NCBI RefSeq assembly: GCF_000719095.1 | Contig: NZ_JOEH01000019.1 | Location: forward strand, 124,001-188,000 | DNA: 64,000 nucleotides | Direction: 5' to 3' | Source: Streptacidiphilus jeojiense | GTDB lineage: Bacteria; Actinomycetota; Actinomycetes; Streptomycetales; Streptomycetaceae | Shown: piece by piece, positions 43,601-52,503 of the stretch | How positions within the stretch are numbered: the stretch's first letter is position 1 | Layout of the letters: each line of letters opens with the position of its first letter | Made by a program: the position numbers and the translations under genes | Notes under the pieces: model-generated | Told to the model about the DNA's origin: nothing | Databases searched by the model: none | Seen by the model: only the letters and a program-made list of their open reading frames with translations

Positions 43601-44272
43601 TCATTGCTGCGGGCCCGTCGGCACGGCGCACTGGCCGCGGAGGTCCTGCAGGGTGGCGGGCTGTCCCGGGAGGACGGAGCGCTGCGGTGCGCGCAGTCCG
43701 TCCAGGACCAGCTGGATGTACCGGTGGACGAATTGGACGTGCAGGAGGGGTGTCGTTCCCGGGAGCGGCCGGGCGATCTGCGAGGCCAGGATCATGACGT
43801 CGCCGGGGGCGACGTCGGTACGCAGCGTGCCGTCCGCCTGGGCTTCGTCGAAGAGCCGTTCGACCACGTTGTCGAGGCGGTTGCGGGCGGCCAGCAGCTC
43901 GGGGTCGTCGACGTCCATCCACTCCGAGAACATCGGGCAGAGGGCGCCGACCTTCCATTCCACCGCACCGTGGACGATCGCCTCGAGTGCCGCGAAGGCG
44001 TCGGGGGCCTCGGCGGCGATCGTCTCCGCCTCCTTGGCCATGGTGCCGAAGACGGACAGGACGACACTGCGGGCGAGTTCGCGCCGGTCGGGGAAGTGCC
44101 GGTAGAGCGTGGCATTGCCGATGCCTGCCCTGCGGGCGATCTCGTCCAGCGGCACGTCCGCCCCGAACTCGACGAACGCCTCCTGCGCCGCGGCGACGAT
44201 GCGCTCGCGGTTGCGGGTGGCGTCCGCACGCAGGCGCGGGGTGCCGGGCTTGACGGCGGTCTGGCTGACCAT
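43601..44272 (-). CDS. TetR-family transcriptional repressor
   Basis: 223 residues. The N-terminal helix-turn-helix domain covers about 16-65: NRERIVAAAQEAFVEFGADV, then LDEIARRAGIGNATLYRHFPDR. The C-terminal ligand domain is of the SbtR-like type. The gene precedes the DHA2 pump by 118 bp on the same strand, a classical repressor-pump pair. Two 17-bp inverted repeats 50-110 bp upstream of its start are likely operators, giving autorepression and pump control. The inducer is unknown. Confidence 0.9.
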   Translation of the reverse strand: MVSQTAVKPGTPRLRADATRNRERIVAAAQEAFVEFGADVPLDEIARRAGIGNATLYRHFPDRRELARSVVLSVFGTMAKEAETIAAEAPDAFAALEAIVHGAVEWKVGALCPMFSEWMDVDDPELLAARNRLDNVVERLFDEAQADGTLRTDVAPGDVMILASQIARPLPGTTPLLHVQFVHRYIQLVLDGLRAPQRSVLPGQPATLQDLRGQCAVPTGPQQ

Positions 44273-44322
44273 GGTGGCGCTCCTCTACCTGCTCCGGGTC
44301 CTGGCGGACGACGGTCAACAAC

Positions 44323-44379
44323 CGGGGATTTCCTCCCCGCTTCATTCAGTCAATCAGCTAAACGGGGAGGAGCTCCCCG
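44323..44379. promoter_or_regulatory. Two tetR operators
   Basis: CGGGGA-N5-TCCCCG at 44323-44339 and CGGGGAG-GAG-CTCCCCG at 44363-44379, centres 40 bp apart (about four helical turns). They lie between the tetR start (44272) and the divergent MFS start (44492), so both could be regulated. Confidence 0.7.
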
Positions 44380-44491
44380 GAAATCCCGCTATCGGGTGTG
44401 ACCTGAGTCACATTCACAGCTGTCTCATATATCGATCGCTGGGTCCGCCAGTCGGACGGTAGGGTGCAGCCGACTCGGGAGGTCCAGACCA

Positions 44492-45760
44492 GTGACGGCA
44501 GAGGCGGCGGCAGCGGCGACGGAAGAGGCCACGGCGCAGGCGGGGACGCCCGAAGGGGTGGGCGGCGCGCTGACCCGGATCGGACGGGTGCTGCGGCGCC
44601 GTGACTTCCGCTGGTGGTTCGGCAGCCAGGTGCTCGGCGCCTCGGGAGCGGCGACCCAGGCCGTCGCCCTCTCCTGGGTGGTGCTGCAGAACACCGGCAA
44701 CGCCTTCTGGCTCAGTGTGGTGACCGTGTGCACCTGGGGACCGATGCTGGCGCTCAGCCCCTGGGCCGGCGCCCTGGTCGACCGCCACGACCGCCGCCAG
44801 GTCCTGCTGGTGACGCAGTCACTGCTGCTGGTCAGCAGCCTGACCCTGGGCGTGCTGGCCGCCACCACCCGGTTGCCGCTGTGGCTGATGCTGGGCATGT
44901 CGCTGCTGGCCGGATCGGTCGGCGCGGTGGACGGCCCGGCCCGGCAGGTCTACATCGTGGACCTGGTCGGCCGGGAGGGGGTCGCCAGCGCGATCGGGCT
45001 GTGGGAGGTCGTGATCAACTCCTCCCGGGTGCTGGGACCGGCCTTCGGCGGCCTGCTGCTGGCCACCAGCGGTGCGGCCGGCTGCTTCCTGGCCAACGCC
45101 CTGACCTTCCTCGGCCCGCTCTTCGTGCTGTGGCGGCTGCAGCCCCAGTCCCACGAGAAGCTGGTGCGACCGCCGAAGCAGCCCCGGGCGATCCGCTCCG
45201 GCCTGCGCTACGCCTGGCGCACCCCGGTGGTCCGGGCCTGCCTGCCGATGGCCGCCGCCAGCGGCATGCTGTTCACCATGGGCATCGCGCTCACCCCGCT
45301 GGCCACCAGGTCACTGCACCTGGGCGGCGGCGGATACGGGGCGCTGATGGCCATGTTCGGGGTCGGCGCGCTGCCCGGGGCCCTGCTGGCGGCAGGCACC
45401 AGCGCCCCCAGCGGCGCCCGGGTGCGGACGCTCTGCGTGGCCACCGGGGTGTGCGTGCTGCTGGTCGCCTGGTCCCCCACCCTGGTGCTGACCTTCGCCG
45501 CGATGGCGCTGACCGGCTTCGCCTCGATCTGGTTCATCGCCACCGCCAACACCCTGGTGCAGCTGCGCACCGAACCGGGGATGCTGGGCCGCGTGATGGG
45601 CCTGTGGAGCATGGCGCTGCCGGGAACCACCACCCTGACCGGCTTCCTGATCTCCGGCATCGGCGAGAGCCTCGGCGCCCGGGCCGGCTTCTCCTGCTCG
45701 GGCGTGGCCCTGCTGCTCTCCGCCCTGCTCGGCTGGCGCGCCCTCGCCGACCGCGGCTGA
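44492..45760 (+). CDS. MFS transporter (MFS_3 / EntS-like)
   Basis: 422 residues, about 12 hydrophobic segments. The stretch RRRDFRWWFGSQVLGASGAATQAVA is replaced in most paralogues by similar RNPNFRLLW-type starts; loop GALVDRHDRRQVLLVTQ is a clear MFS motif A, and GRVMGLWSM is typical of the MFS_3 group that includes enterobactin exporters. The GTG has GGGAGG nine bases upstream. It is divergent from tetR and may share its operators. Possible siderophore export is only a family hint; the NIS synthetases lie 8 kb away. Confidence 0.85.
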   Translation: MTAEAAAAATEEATAQAGTPEGVGGALTRIGRVLRRRDFRWWFGSQVLGASGAATQAVALSWVVLQNTGNAFWLSVVTVCTWGPMLALSPWAGALVDRHDRRQVLLVTQSLLLVSSLTLGVLAATTRLPLWLMLGMSLLAGSVGAVDGPARQVYIVDLVGREGVASAIGLWEVVINSSRVLGPAFGGLLLATSGAAGCFLANALTFLGPLFVLWRLQPQSHEKLVRPPKQPRAIRSGLRYAWRTPVVRACLPMAAASGMLFTMGIALTPLATRSLHLGGGGYGALMAMFGVGALPGALLAAGTSAPSGARVRTLCVATGVCVLLVAWSPTLVLTFAAMALTGFASIWFIATANTLVQLRTEPGMLGRVMGLWSMALPGTTTLTGFLISGIGESLGARAGFSCSGVALLLSALLGWRALADRG

Positions 45761-45761
45761 G

Positions 45762-45796
45762 CCGGACCCGCCGCCGCGGTTCGGCGGCGGGTCCGG
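45762..45796. terminator. Bidirectional terminator between convergent genes
   Basis: Perfect 15-bp stem CCGGACCCGCCGCCG with its complement and a 5-base loop, placed between the MFS stop (45760) and the M16 gene stop (45842). Confidence 0.8.
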
Positions 45797-45841
45797 ACCG
45801 GCTCGCGGACCGACCGGCCTCGCGAGCCCGCCGGCTGCGGG

Positions 45842-47227
45842 TCAGCTGTGCACGACGGTGACCTCGCCCAGGCCGAGGTCCTTGAGCGGCCCGGCGATTG
45901 ACGCCGCGTCACCCACGAGTACGGTGACCAGCCGGTCCGGCGGGAAGGCCGCCACCACGGCGGCGGTGGCCTCGGCCGTGGTGGTCTCCGCGAGACGGCG
46001 GTAGACCTGCGCCTGGTAGTCGTCGGGCAGGCCCTGCTCCACCTGGTCGGCCAGGGTGGAGCAGACCGCCGAGGCGGTCTCGTAGCGCAGCGGGGCGACG
46101 CCGACCAGGTTCTGCACGGCGACGTCGCGCTCCTCGTCGGTGAGCCCCTCGGCGGCGAGGGTGCGCAGGATGGTCCAGGTGTCGGCGAGCGCGGGGACCG
46201 TGGAGTCGGTGTCCACCGAGCCCGAGATCGCCAGCATGGCCCGGCCGGTGCCGTCCGCCGCCGAGCGCAGCGGCTGGGCGAAGGACCGCACCCCGTAGGT
46301 GTAGCCCTTCTCCTCGCGCAGGACCCGGTCCAGCCGCGAGGTGAGGGTGCCGCCGAGGCAGTAGGTGCCGATGGTCTGCGCCGCCCACGAGGGGTCGTGC
46401 CGGTCCGGGCCGATCCGGCCGATCAGCAGCTGGGTCTGCACCGATCCGGGCCGGTCCACGATGATCACCCGGCCGCTGTCGTCCGCGGTGACCGGCTGCG
46501 GGAGCGAGGGGGTGCCGGCGTCGCCGGTCCAGGCGCCGAGGGTCTCGGCGAGGACCGCGTCGAAGTCGACGGCCGCGAAGTCGCCGACGATGACGGCGGT
46601 CGCGGTGGCCGGGCGGACGTGCGCGGCGTAGAAGGCCGCGACGGCGTCCCGGTCGATGCCCTTGACGGTGTCCGCGGTGCCGGCGCGCGGCCGGGAGATC
46701 CGGTCCGCCGCGTCGAACAGGCTTCCGTACAGCGCGAAGGCGGCCCGGCGGCCGGGGTTGGCCAGCTCGTGCACGATCTCGTCCAGGCGGTTGGCGACCA
46801 CCCGCTCGATCTCGTCGGCCGGCAGCGCGGGGGCACGGACCGCCTCGGCGAGCAGGGTGAGGCCGCGCTCCAGGCGGGAGGCCGGGACCTCCAGCGAGAG
46901 CCGCAGGCTGGTGTGGTCGGCGTGGGCGTCCAGGGTGGCCCCGGCGCGCTCCAGCTCACCGGCGAACTCCTCGGCGCTGAGGCTCTCGGTGCCCTCGGAG
47001 AACGAGCGGGCGAGGATGGTGGCGACGCCGTCGAGGCCGGCCGGCTCCGCCGACAGCGGGGCGTCCAGCAGCAGGTCGACGGCGACCAGCTGCTGTCCCG
47101 GCCGGTCGCAGCGCAGCACGGTCAGGCCGTTGGGCAGGGTGCTGCGGGTCGGCGCGGGGAACGCCCAGGGGGTGGCCTCGCCCGGCTCGGGGCGCGGGTG
47201 GAACGTCATGGTGGGCGCGATGGTCAT
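45842..47227 (-). CDS. M16-family peptidase subunit, inactive type
   Basis: 461 residues. M16 fold (TLPNGLTVLRCDRPGQQLVAV at the start), but the zinc motif HxxEH is missing. The equivalent place reads ILARSFSEGTESLSAEEF, so it cannot bind zinc in the usual way. The C-terminal half keeps the glycine and tyrosine pattern of substrate-binding subunits (LREEKGYTYGVRSF). Its ATG overlaps the stop of the active subunit by 4 bp (ATGA). Paired active and inactive subunits form a clam-shell heterodimer in related enzymes such as mitochondrial processing peptidase. Confidence 0.87.
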   Translation of the reverse strand: MTIAPTMTFHPRPEPGEATPWAFPAPTRSTLPNGLTVLRCDRPGQQLVAVDLLLDAPLSAEPAGLDGVATILARSFSEGTESLSAEEFAGELERAGATLDAHADHTSLRLSLEVPASRLERGLTLLAEAVRAPALPADEIERVVANRLDEIVHELANPGRRAAFALYGSLFDAADRISRPRAGTADTVKGIDRDAVAAFYAAHVRPATATAVIVGDFAAVDFDAVLAETLGAWTGDAGTPSLPQPVTADDSGRVIIVDRPGSVQTQLLIGRIGPDRHDPSWAAQTIGTYCLGGTLTSRLDRVLREEKGYTYGVRSFAQPLRSAADGTGRAMLAISGSVDTDSTVPALADTWTILRTLAAEGLTDEERDVAVQNLVGVAPLRYETASAVCSTLADQVEQGLPDDYQAQVYRRLAETTTAEATAAVVAAFPPDRLVTVLVGDAASIAGPLKDLGLGEVTVVHS

Positions 47228-48591
47228 GCGGTCACGTCCTCGGCGGCGTCGTTCTCGGTGGAGTCGCTGTCGGTGGAGTCGCTGTCGGCGAGTTCGTCCT
47301 CGGCCGGTTCGTAGGTCAGCACGGCCCGGTTCTCCGGCGTCAGATACCGGGCGGCGACGGCCCGGACCTCCTCGGCGGTGATGTCCAGGACCTTGGCCAA
47401 CGCGGTGTTCAGCAGCTTGGGGTCGCCGAACAGCACCGCGTAGCGGCACAGTTCGTCGGCGCGTCCGTGGACCGTGTCCAGGCTGTCCAGCCACTCGCGC
47501 TCGACCTGCGCCTGGGCGCGCTCCAGTTCCTGCGGCGTCGGGCCCTCGGCCGCGAAGCGGGCGAGCTCCTCGTCCACGGCCGCCTCGACGTCCGCGATGG
47601 AGGCCTCGCCGGAGGTCTTGGCGTCCAGCCAGCCCAGCGAGGGGGCGCCGGACAGCCGCAGCAGTCCGAAGCCGGCGGTGACGGCGGTGCGGTCGCGGCG
47701 GACCAGCCGGTTGTACAGCCGGCTGGACTCGCCGGAGCCGAGCACGGTCAGCGCGAGGTCGGCGGCGTCGGCCTCGCGGGTGCCGTCCAGCGGCAGCAGG
47801 TAGGCGGCCATCAGCGCCTGCGAGGGCACCTCCTCGACCAGGTGCTGGCGCAGCACCGCTCCGGGCTCCCGGCTGACGGTGCGTCCGTCGCGCGGCGGGC
47901 GCTTGCCGTCGTGCGCGGGGATGCTGCCGAAGTACTTCTCGATCCAGGCGAGAGTCTGCTCCGGGTCGATGTCGCCCACCACGGACAGCACCGCGTTGTT
48001 CGGCGCGTAGTACGTCCTGAAGAAGTCCTGGGCGTCGGTCAGCGTGGCCGCGTCCAGATCCGCCATCGAGCCGATGGGGGTGTGGTGGTAGGGGTGGCCG
48101 TCCGGGAAGGCCATGCCGACCAGGCGTTCGAAGGCGGTTCCGTAGGGCACGTTGTCGTAGCGCTGGCGGCGCTCGTTCTTGACCACCGCGCGCTGGTTGT
48201 CCAGTCCGGTCAGGTCCAGCGCGGAGAGCAGCGAGCCCATCCGGTCGGCCTCCAGCCACAGGGCCAGCTCCACCTGGTGCGCGGGCATGGTCTCGAAGTA
48301 GTTGGTGCGCTCGAAGCTGGTGGTGCCGTTGAGAGAGCCGCCGGCGCCCTGGACCAGCTCGAAGTGGCCGTTGCCGGGGACGGACGCGGAGCCCTGGAAC
48401 ATCAGGTGCTCGAACAGGTGCGCAAGTCCGGTGCGGCCGGCGACCTCGTGCCTGGAGCCGACGTCGTACCAGAGGCACACGGCGGCGACCGGGGTGAGAT
48501 GGTCCTCGGAGAGCACCACCCGTAGCCCGTTGGCCAGGGTGTGTTCCATGATGACGAATCCGTCGGTGGTGCTGGGGGCCGTGTTGGCCAT
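47224..48591 (-). CDS. M16-family zinc peptidase, active subunit
   Basis: 455 residues. The inverted zinc motif HLFEH (58-62) with a distal Glu near 140 (VVKNERRQ) marks a catalytic M16 protein. HLMFQGSASVPGNGHFELVQ, NGTTSFERTNYFET and LREEK-like binding residues continue the family pattern. The start ATG is preceded by GAGGAG; a longer in-frame form would add 18 hydrophilic residues. The C-terminus is acidic and has a 15-bp DNA repeat. It likely degrades peptides in complex with the inactive partner downstream. Cytoplasmic: no signal peptide is visible. Confidence 0.9.
   Translation of the reverse strand: MANTAPSTTDGFVIMEHTLANGLRVVLSEDHLTPVAAVCLWYDVGSRHEVAGRTGLAHLFEHLMFQGSASVPGNGHFELVQGAGGSLNGTTSFERTNYFETMPAHQVELALWLEADRMGSLLSALDLTGLDNQRAVVKNERRQRYDNVPYGTAFERLVGMAFPDGHPYHHTPIGSMADLDAATLTDAQDFFRTYYAPNNAVLSVVGDIDPEQTLAWIEKYFGSIPAHDGKRPPRDGRTVSREPGAVLRQHLVEEVPSQALMAAYLLPLDGTREADAADLALTVLGSGESSRLYNRLVRRDRTAVTAGFGLLRLSGAPSLGWLDAKTSGEASIADVEAAVDEELARFAAEGPTPQELERAQAQVEREWLDSLDTVHGRADELCRYAVLFGDPKLLNTALAKVLDITAEEVRAVAARYLTPENRAVLTYEPAEDELADSDSTDSDSTENDAAEDVTA
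47255..47284. repeat. In-frame 15-bp tandem repeat at the end of the M16 gene
   Basis: Two identical units TCGGTGGAGTCGCTG (47255-47269, 47270-47284) and a diverged third copy encode the acidic Asp/Ser/Thr C-terminus on the minus strand. Confidence 0.9.
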
Positions 48592-48675
48592 CCGCTCCTC
48601 GTCCTTCCGGTCGCTGTCTTGCTCGGGGGGTCCATTGTGGTCCAACGCGGGCGGGCTCCGAAGTGTGCTCGTGTT

Positions 48676-48744
48676 CGCTGCGAGCGTGGCGGGTGCGGAG
48701 CACGACGCCGGCCCCCGAACGATCGGAGCCGCTGCGAGCGTGGC
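48676..48744. repeat. 15-bp direct repeat in the parC promoter region
   Basis: CGCTGCGAGCGTGGC occurs identically at 48676-48690 and 48730-48744, 54 bp apart, in the 242-bp divergent gap before parC. Role unknown. Confidence 0.75.
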
Positions 48745-48833
48745 CTCTGCGCGGCGCTGTCGGCACCAGGGTCCACAATGGGGTCTGCCCGTACCGGAAC
48801 AGAACTAGCAATTGGCAAGGGAGCCCCGCCGCG

Positions 48834-51290
48834 ATGGCCCGCCGCAGTTCGCAGACCCCACCGCCCGAGGATTTCGAGGAGCGGATCCTCGACATCGATG
48901 TCGTGGACGAGATGCAGGGCTCCTTCCTGGAGTACGCCTACTCCGTGATCTACTCGCGCGCCCTTCCCGACGCGCGGGACGGACTCAAGCCCGTGCACCG
49001 CCGGGTGCTCTACCAGGCCAACGAGATGGGCCTGCGCCCGGACCGCTCCCATGTGAAGAGCGCCCGCGTGGTCGGCGAGGTGATGGGCCGGCTGCACCCG
49101 CACGGTGACGCCTCCATCTACGACACCCTGGTGCGGATGGCCCAGCCGTTCTCCATGCGGCTGCCGCTGATCGACGGTCACGGCAACTTCGGCTCGCTCG
49201 GCAACGACGACCCGCCGGCCGCGATGCGCTACACCGAGTCCCGGCTGACCGCCGCCTCGATGGCGATGGTGGAGTCGATCGACGAGGACACCGTCGACTT
49301 CAGCCCCAACTACGACGGCAGCGAGCAGGAGCCCGGCGTCCTCCCGTCGGCCTTCCCCAACCTGCTGGTGAACGGTGCGACCGGGATCGCGGTCGGCATG
49401 GCGACCAACATGCCGCCGCACAACCTCGGCGAGGTGGTGGCCGCAGCCAGGCATCTGATCCGGTATCCGAACGCCGACCTGGACGCGCTGATGCGCTTCA
49501 TCCCCGGCCCCGACCTGCCCACCGGCGGCCGGATCGTCGGGCTGAGCGGCATCAGGGACGCCTACGAGAGCGGCCGCGGCACCTTCAAGATCCGGGCCAA
49601 GGTCACCGTCGAGGACGTCACCCCGCGCCGCAAGGGCCTGGTGGTGACCGAGCTCCCGTACAACGTGGGGCCCGAGAAGGTCATCGCCAAGATCAAGGAC
49701 CTGGTCAACGCCAAGAAGCTCCAGGGCGTCTCCGACATCAAGGACCTGACGGACCGCTCGCACGGCCTGCGGCTGGTCATCGAGGTCAAGAACGGCTTCG
49801 TCCCCGAGGCGCTGCTGGAGCAGCTCTACCGGCTCACGCCGATGGAGGAGTCCTTCGGCATCAACAACGTGGCGCTGGTGGACGGGCAGCCGCTGACGCT
49901 GGGCCTGAAGGAGCTGCTGGAGGTCTACGTCGACCACCGCTTCGAGGTGGTCCGACGCCGCTCCGACTTCCGCCGCCGCAAGCGCCAGGAGCGGCTGCAC
50001 CTGGTCGAGGGCCTGCTGGTGGCGCTGCTGGACATCGACGAGGTCATCGCGATCATCCGGGCCAGCGACAACACCGCGATGGCCAAGGAGCGCCTGATGG
50101 AGCGCTTCTCGCTGTCCGAGACGCAGACCGTCTACATCCTGGACACCCCGCTGCGCCGGCTCACCCGCTTCGACCAGGTCGAGCTGGAGGCGGAGCAGGA
50201 CAAGCTGCACAACGAGATCCAGGCGCTGACCGAGATCCTGGAGTCGGACACGGTGCTGCGCAAGGTCGTCTCCGACGAGCTGGCGGCGGTGGCGAAGAAG
50301 TTCGGCACCGAGCGGCGCACCGTACTGCTGGAAGCGGGCGCCGTGCCGACGGCGGCGGTGCCGCTGGAGGTCGCCGACGACCCGTGCCGGGTGCTGCTGT
50401 CCTCGACCGGGCTGCTGGCCCGGACCGCCGACGCGGTGCAGACGGTCGACTCCGAGAGCGGCCGGGCCAGGCACGACGTGATCGTCTCGGCGGTGGCCGC
50501 CACCGCACGGGCCGACATCGGCGCGGTCACCACGGCCGGACGGGTGCTGCGGCTGCCGGTGATCGACCTGCCGTCGCTGCCGCCCAGCTCCACCACGCCG
50601 ACGCTGTCCGGCGGCGCCCCGGTGTCGGAGTTCCTCAAGCTGGACGCGGGCGAGCGGGTGCTGGCGCTGACCACGCTGGACGAGTCCTCGCCCGGCCTGG
50701 CGCTCGGCACCGAGCAGGGCGTGGTCAAGCGGGTGGTTCCGGACTGGCCGGAGAACAAGGACGAGTTCGAGGTGATCGGCCTCAAGGACGGCGACCGGCT
50801 GGTCGGCGCGGTGGAGCTGCGCACCGGCGAGGAGGACCTGGTGTTCATCAGCTCCGACGCGCAGCTGCTGCGGTTCCAGGCCTCGCAGGTCCGGCCGCAG
50901 GGGCGGCCGGCCGGCGGCATGGCCGGGATCAAGCTCGCCGACGGCGCGACGGTGCTCTCGTTCACGGCGGTGGACCCGTCCGGCGAGGGCGTGGTGGTGA
51001 CGGTCGCGGGTTCCTCCTCGGACACCCTGGAGGGGCTGGGCGGCCTGGGCACCGCCAAGGCGACGCCCTTCGACCAGTACCCGCGCAAGGGGCGGGCCAC
51101 CGGCGGGGTGCGCTGCCAGCGGTTCCTGAAGGGCGAGGACAAGCTGGTGCTCGCCTGGGCCGGCGCGACCCCCGCCCGCGCCGCCACCGCCAACGGCTCC
51201 CCCGCCGAACTCCCCGGCCGCGACCCCCGCCGCGACGGCTCGGGGGTCCCGCTGGCCAAGGAGATCTCCGCGGTCGCCGGCCCGGCGTAG
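48834..51290 (+). CDS. parC: DNA topoisomerase IV subunit A (ParC)
   Basis: 818 residues. Cuts and rejoins DNA in the type IIA topoisomerase that separates daughter chromosomes. The catalytic tyrosine is Y133 in AAMRYTESRLTA. DARDGLKPVHRRVLY, HPHGDASIYDTLVRMAQ and DGHGNFGSLGNDDPPAA precede it. The C-terminal pinwheel repeats are present, but the GyrA box (QRRGGKG) is not seen, which favours ParC over GyrA. The ATG has AAGGGAG ten bases upstream. parE lies 11 kb away on the minus strand, beyond the siderophore and symporter genes. From memory this split parC/parE arrangement is normal in Streptomyces. Confidence 0.93.
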   Translation: MARRSSQTPPPEDFEERILDIDVVDEMQGSFLEYAYSVIYSRALPDARDGLKPVHRRVLYQANEMGLRPDRSHVKSARVVGEVMGRLHPHGDASIYDTLVRMAQPFSMRLPLIDGHGNFGSLGNDDPPAAMRYTESRLTAASMAMVESIDEDTVDFSPNYDGSEQEPGVLPSAFPNLLVNGATGIAVGMATNMPPHNLGEVVAAARHLIRYPNADLDALMRFIPGPDLPTGGRIVGLSGIRDAYESGRGTFKIRAKVTVEDVTPRRKGLVVTELPYNVGPEKVIAKIKDLVNAKKLQGVSDIKDLTDRSHGLRLVIEVKNGFVPEALLEQLYRLTPMEESFGINNVALVDGQPLTLGLKELLEVYVDHRFEVVRRRSDFRRRKRQERLHLVEGLLVALLDIDEVIAIIRASDNTAMAKERLMERFSLSETQTVYILDTPLRRLTRFDQVELEAEQDKLHNEIQALTEILESDTVLRKVVSDELAAVAKKFGTERRTVLLEAGAVPTAAVPLEVADDPCRVLLSSTGLLARTADAVQTVDSESGRARHDVIVSAVAATARADIGAVTTAGRVLRLPVIDLPSLPPSSTTPTLSGGAPVSEFLKLDAGERVLALTTLDESSPGLALGTEQGVVKRVVPDWPENKDEFEVIGLKDGDRLVGAVELRTGEEDLVFISSDAQLLRFQASQVRPQGRPAGGMAGIKLADGATVLSFTAVDPSGEGVVVTVAGSSSDTLEGLGGLGTAKATPFDQYPRKGRATGGVRCQRFLKGEDKLVLAWAGATPARAATANGSPAELPGRDPRRDGSGVPLAKEISAVAGPA

Positions 51291-51624
51291 GCCGCGCAGG
51301 GGCGCACCGGAGGGCGTACAGAGGCACGAACGAGGGGTGCGTCAGGGATTTCACCGTCCCTGAGGCACCCCTCCGACGCACCGTCACCGGGGGTACCTGG
51401 CCGGGCCCGAGCGCCGCCGAACTGCGCGGTAACCGCAGTTTCCGGCGCTCCCCCACGGGCATCCCAACCTATGAAGGCAGCCGGGTCGTACCCACCACCC
51501 GAACGCCCATGGCCGACCGGCCAGCGTTGCTCGGCAGTCATGCGTACATCCACCCAGGCGCTGTCGCGAGTCCCTTGTTGTCGAACCTGACTCCGGCACG
51601 CCCTGGCACGGATCGGGGGTCCCC
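51291..51624. other. Region between parC and the DUF6082 gene
   Basis: About 330 bp without a credible gene. It contains the parC terminator at 51332-51373 and a second, imperfect inverted repeat near 51416-51450. I see no clear promoter for the DUF6082 gene. Confidence 0.5.
51332..51373 (+). terminator. Terminator after parC
   Basis: GAGGGGTGC-G-TCAGGGA pairs with TCCCTGA-G-GCACCCCTC around an 8-base loop, with one internal G-G mismatch. Confidence 0.75.
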
Positions 51625-52311
51625 GTGGACAGCGGCGAGGAAACGCGAGGAACAGTCTGGCGGTACCTACTCGGAACTCTTGCCGGCCTGGCCGCTCTGG
51701 CCGTTGTCGTGGTGTCCTGCGTCGCGCTCAGCGGCTGGATGAACCGCTCCGTGGAGACCGTCTGGGGCGGCAACCGCGCCGTACAACTCGGCACGGTGGG
51801 CCAGTACTTCGACGCGGGCAGCGCGGTGTTCTCCGGGCTGGCGCTACTCCTGGTCATCGGCACGACGGTGATGCAGCGCAAGGAGCTCGCGATGCAGCGG
51901 GACGCACTGAGCAAGTCCCACTGGGAGCTCCGGCGCTCGGCCGAGGCCGACCTGCGGCGACTCCACATGGAGTTGATCAAGATGGCGATCGACGACCCGG
52001 CGCTTGCGGATGTCTGGGGAGACTACCGCCCAGGAATTCCACCAGAACGGAAACGTCAGTATCTATACGCCAATCTGATCTTCTCTCACATGTACTTGAA
52101 CCATAAACTGGCGGTCGCCGATGACGTCGAGATGCTGGCCCACCTCCGAGTGATCACCAAGAGTGAGATCTTCCGGGAATACTGGGCTGAGACCATAGGG
52201 AGCCGGGCCCCGCTGAGCGATGAATCAGCAGAGCGGATCTTTGGTCGTCTTGTGGACCAAGCCATCGCAGAGCCATGGCCGGATGAAGCCGAGGGCCCAC
52301 AGGCCATCTGA
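51625..52311 (+). CDS. DUF6082-type membrane protein
   Basis: 228 residues. Two membrane helices (about 13-36 and 63-82) are followed by a soluble helical domain with KELAMQRDALSKSHWELRRSAEADLRRLH and MAIDDPALADVWGDYRPGIPP, the pattern of the DUF6082 family common in Streptomyces. No catalytic residues are evident. The GTG start has only a weak ribosome site. Codon use is more mixed and GC lower toward the end than in the neighbours, which fits an accessory gene. The small acidic protein encoded downstream often sits beside this family. Confidence 0.75.
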   Translation: MDSGEETRGTVWRYLLGTLAGLAALAVVVVSCVALSGWMNRSVETVWGGNRAVQLGTVGQYFDAGSAVFSGLALLLVIGTTVMQRKELAMQRDALSKSHWELRRSAEADLRRLHMELIKMAIDDPALADVWGDYRPGIPPERKRQYLYANLIFSHMYLNHKLAVADDVEMLAHLRVITKSEIFREYWAETIGSRAPLSDESAERIFGRLVDQAIAEPWPDEAEGPQAI

Positions 52312-52352
52312 CGGAACATCACACCCAATCGTTGGCATAACGATCATTCGCT

Positions 52353-52382
52353 TTGACATGTGTAACGGTATGTTGGTAACTA
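52353..52382 (+). promoter_or_regulatory. Promoter before the small acidic protein gene
   Basis: TTGACA (52353-52358), an 18-bp spacer and TAACTA (52377-52382), in an unusually AT-rich stretch. A transcript would begin near 52389-52390, where an in-frame GTG lies, so a leaderless longer product is also possible. Confidence 0.5.
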
Positions 52383-52503
52383 CTCATGCGTGCCATTTGA
52401 TTCCCTCGGGCCGAGCGCGCCCCACCGTCCCAGACACACCCCGGCCGAGGCCACCCCCGTAGTCATGCGAAGGGTCGGCGCCAGCCCACGCGAGCGGGGC
52501 AGT

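Noticed and set aside
44480..44491. A third DasR-like site (AGGTCCAGACCA) at the start of the MFS gene
   Set aside because: It matches the core at 10 of 12 bases but overlaps the ribosome site and start codon, which can explain the sequence; too weak to claim.
45842..48895. A 1017-residue double M16 protein
   Set aside because: The active subunit lies in a different frame; the long frame is open by chance and the ATGA overlap at 47224-47227 marks two genes.
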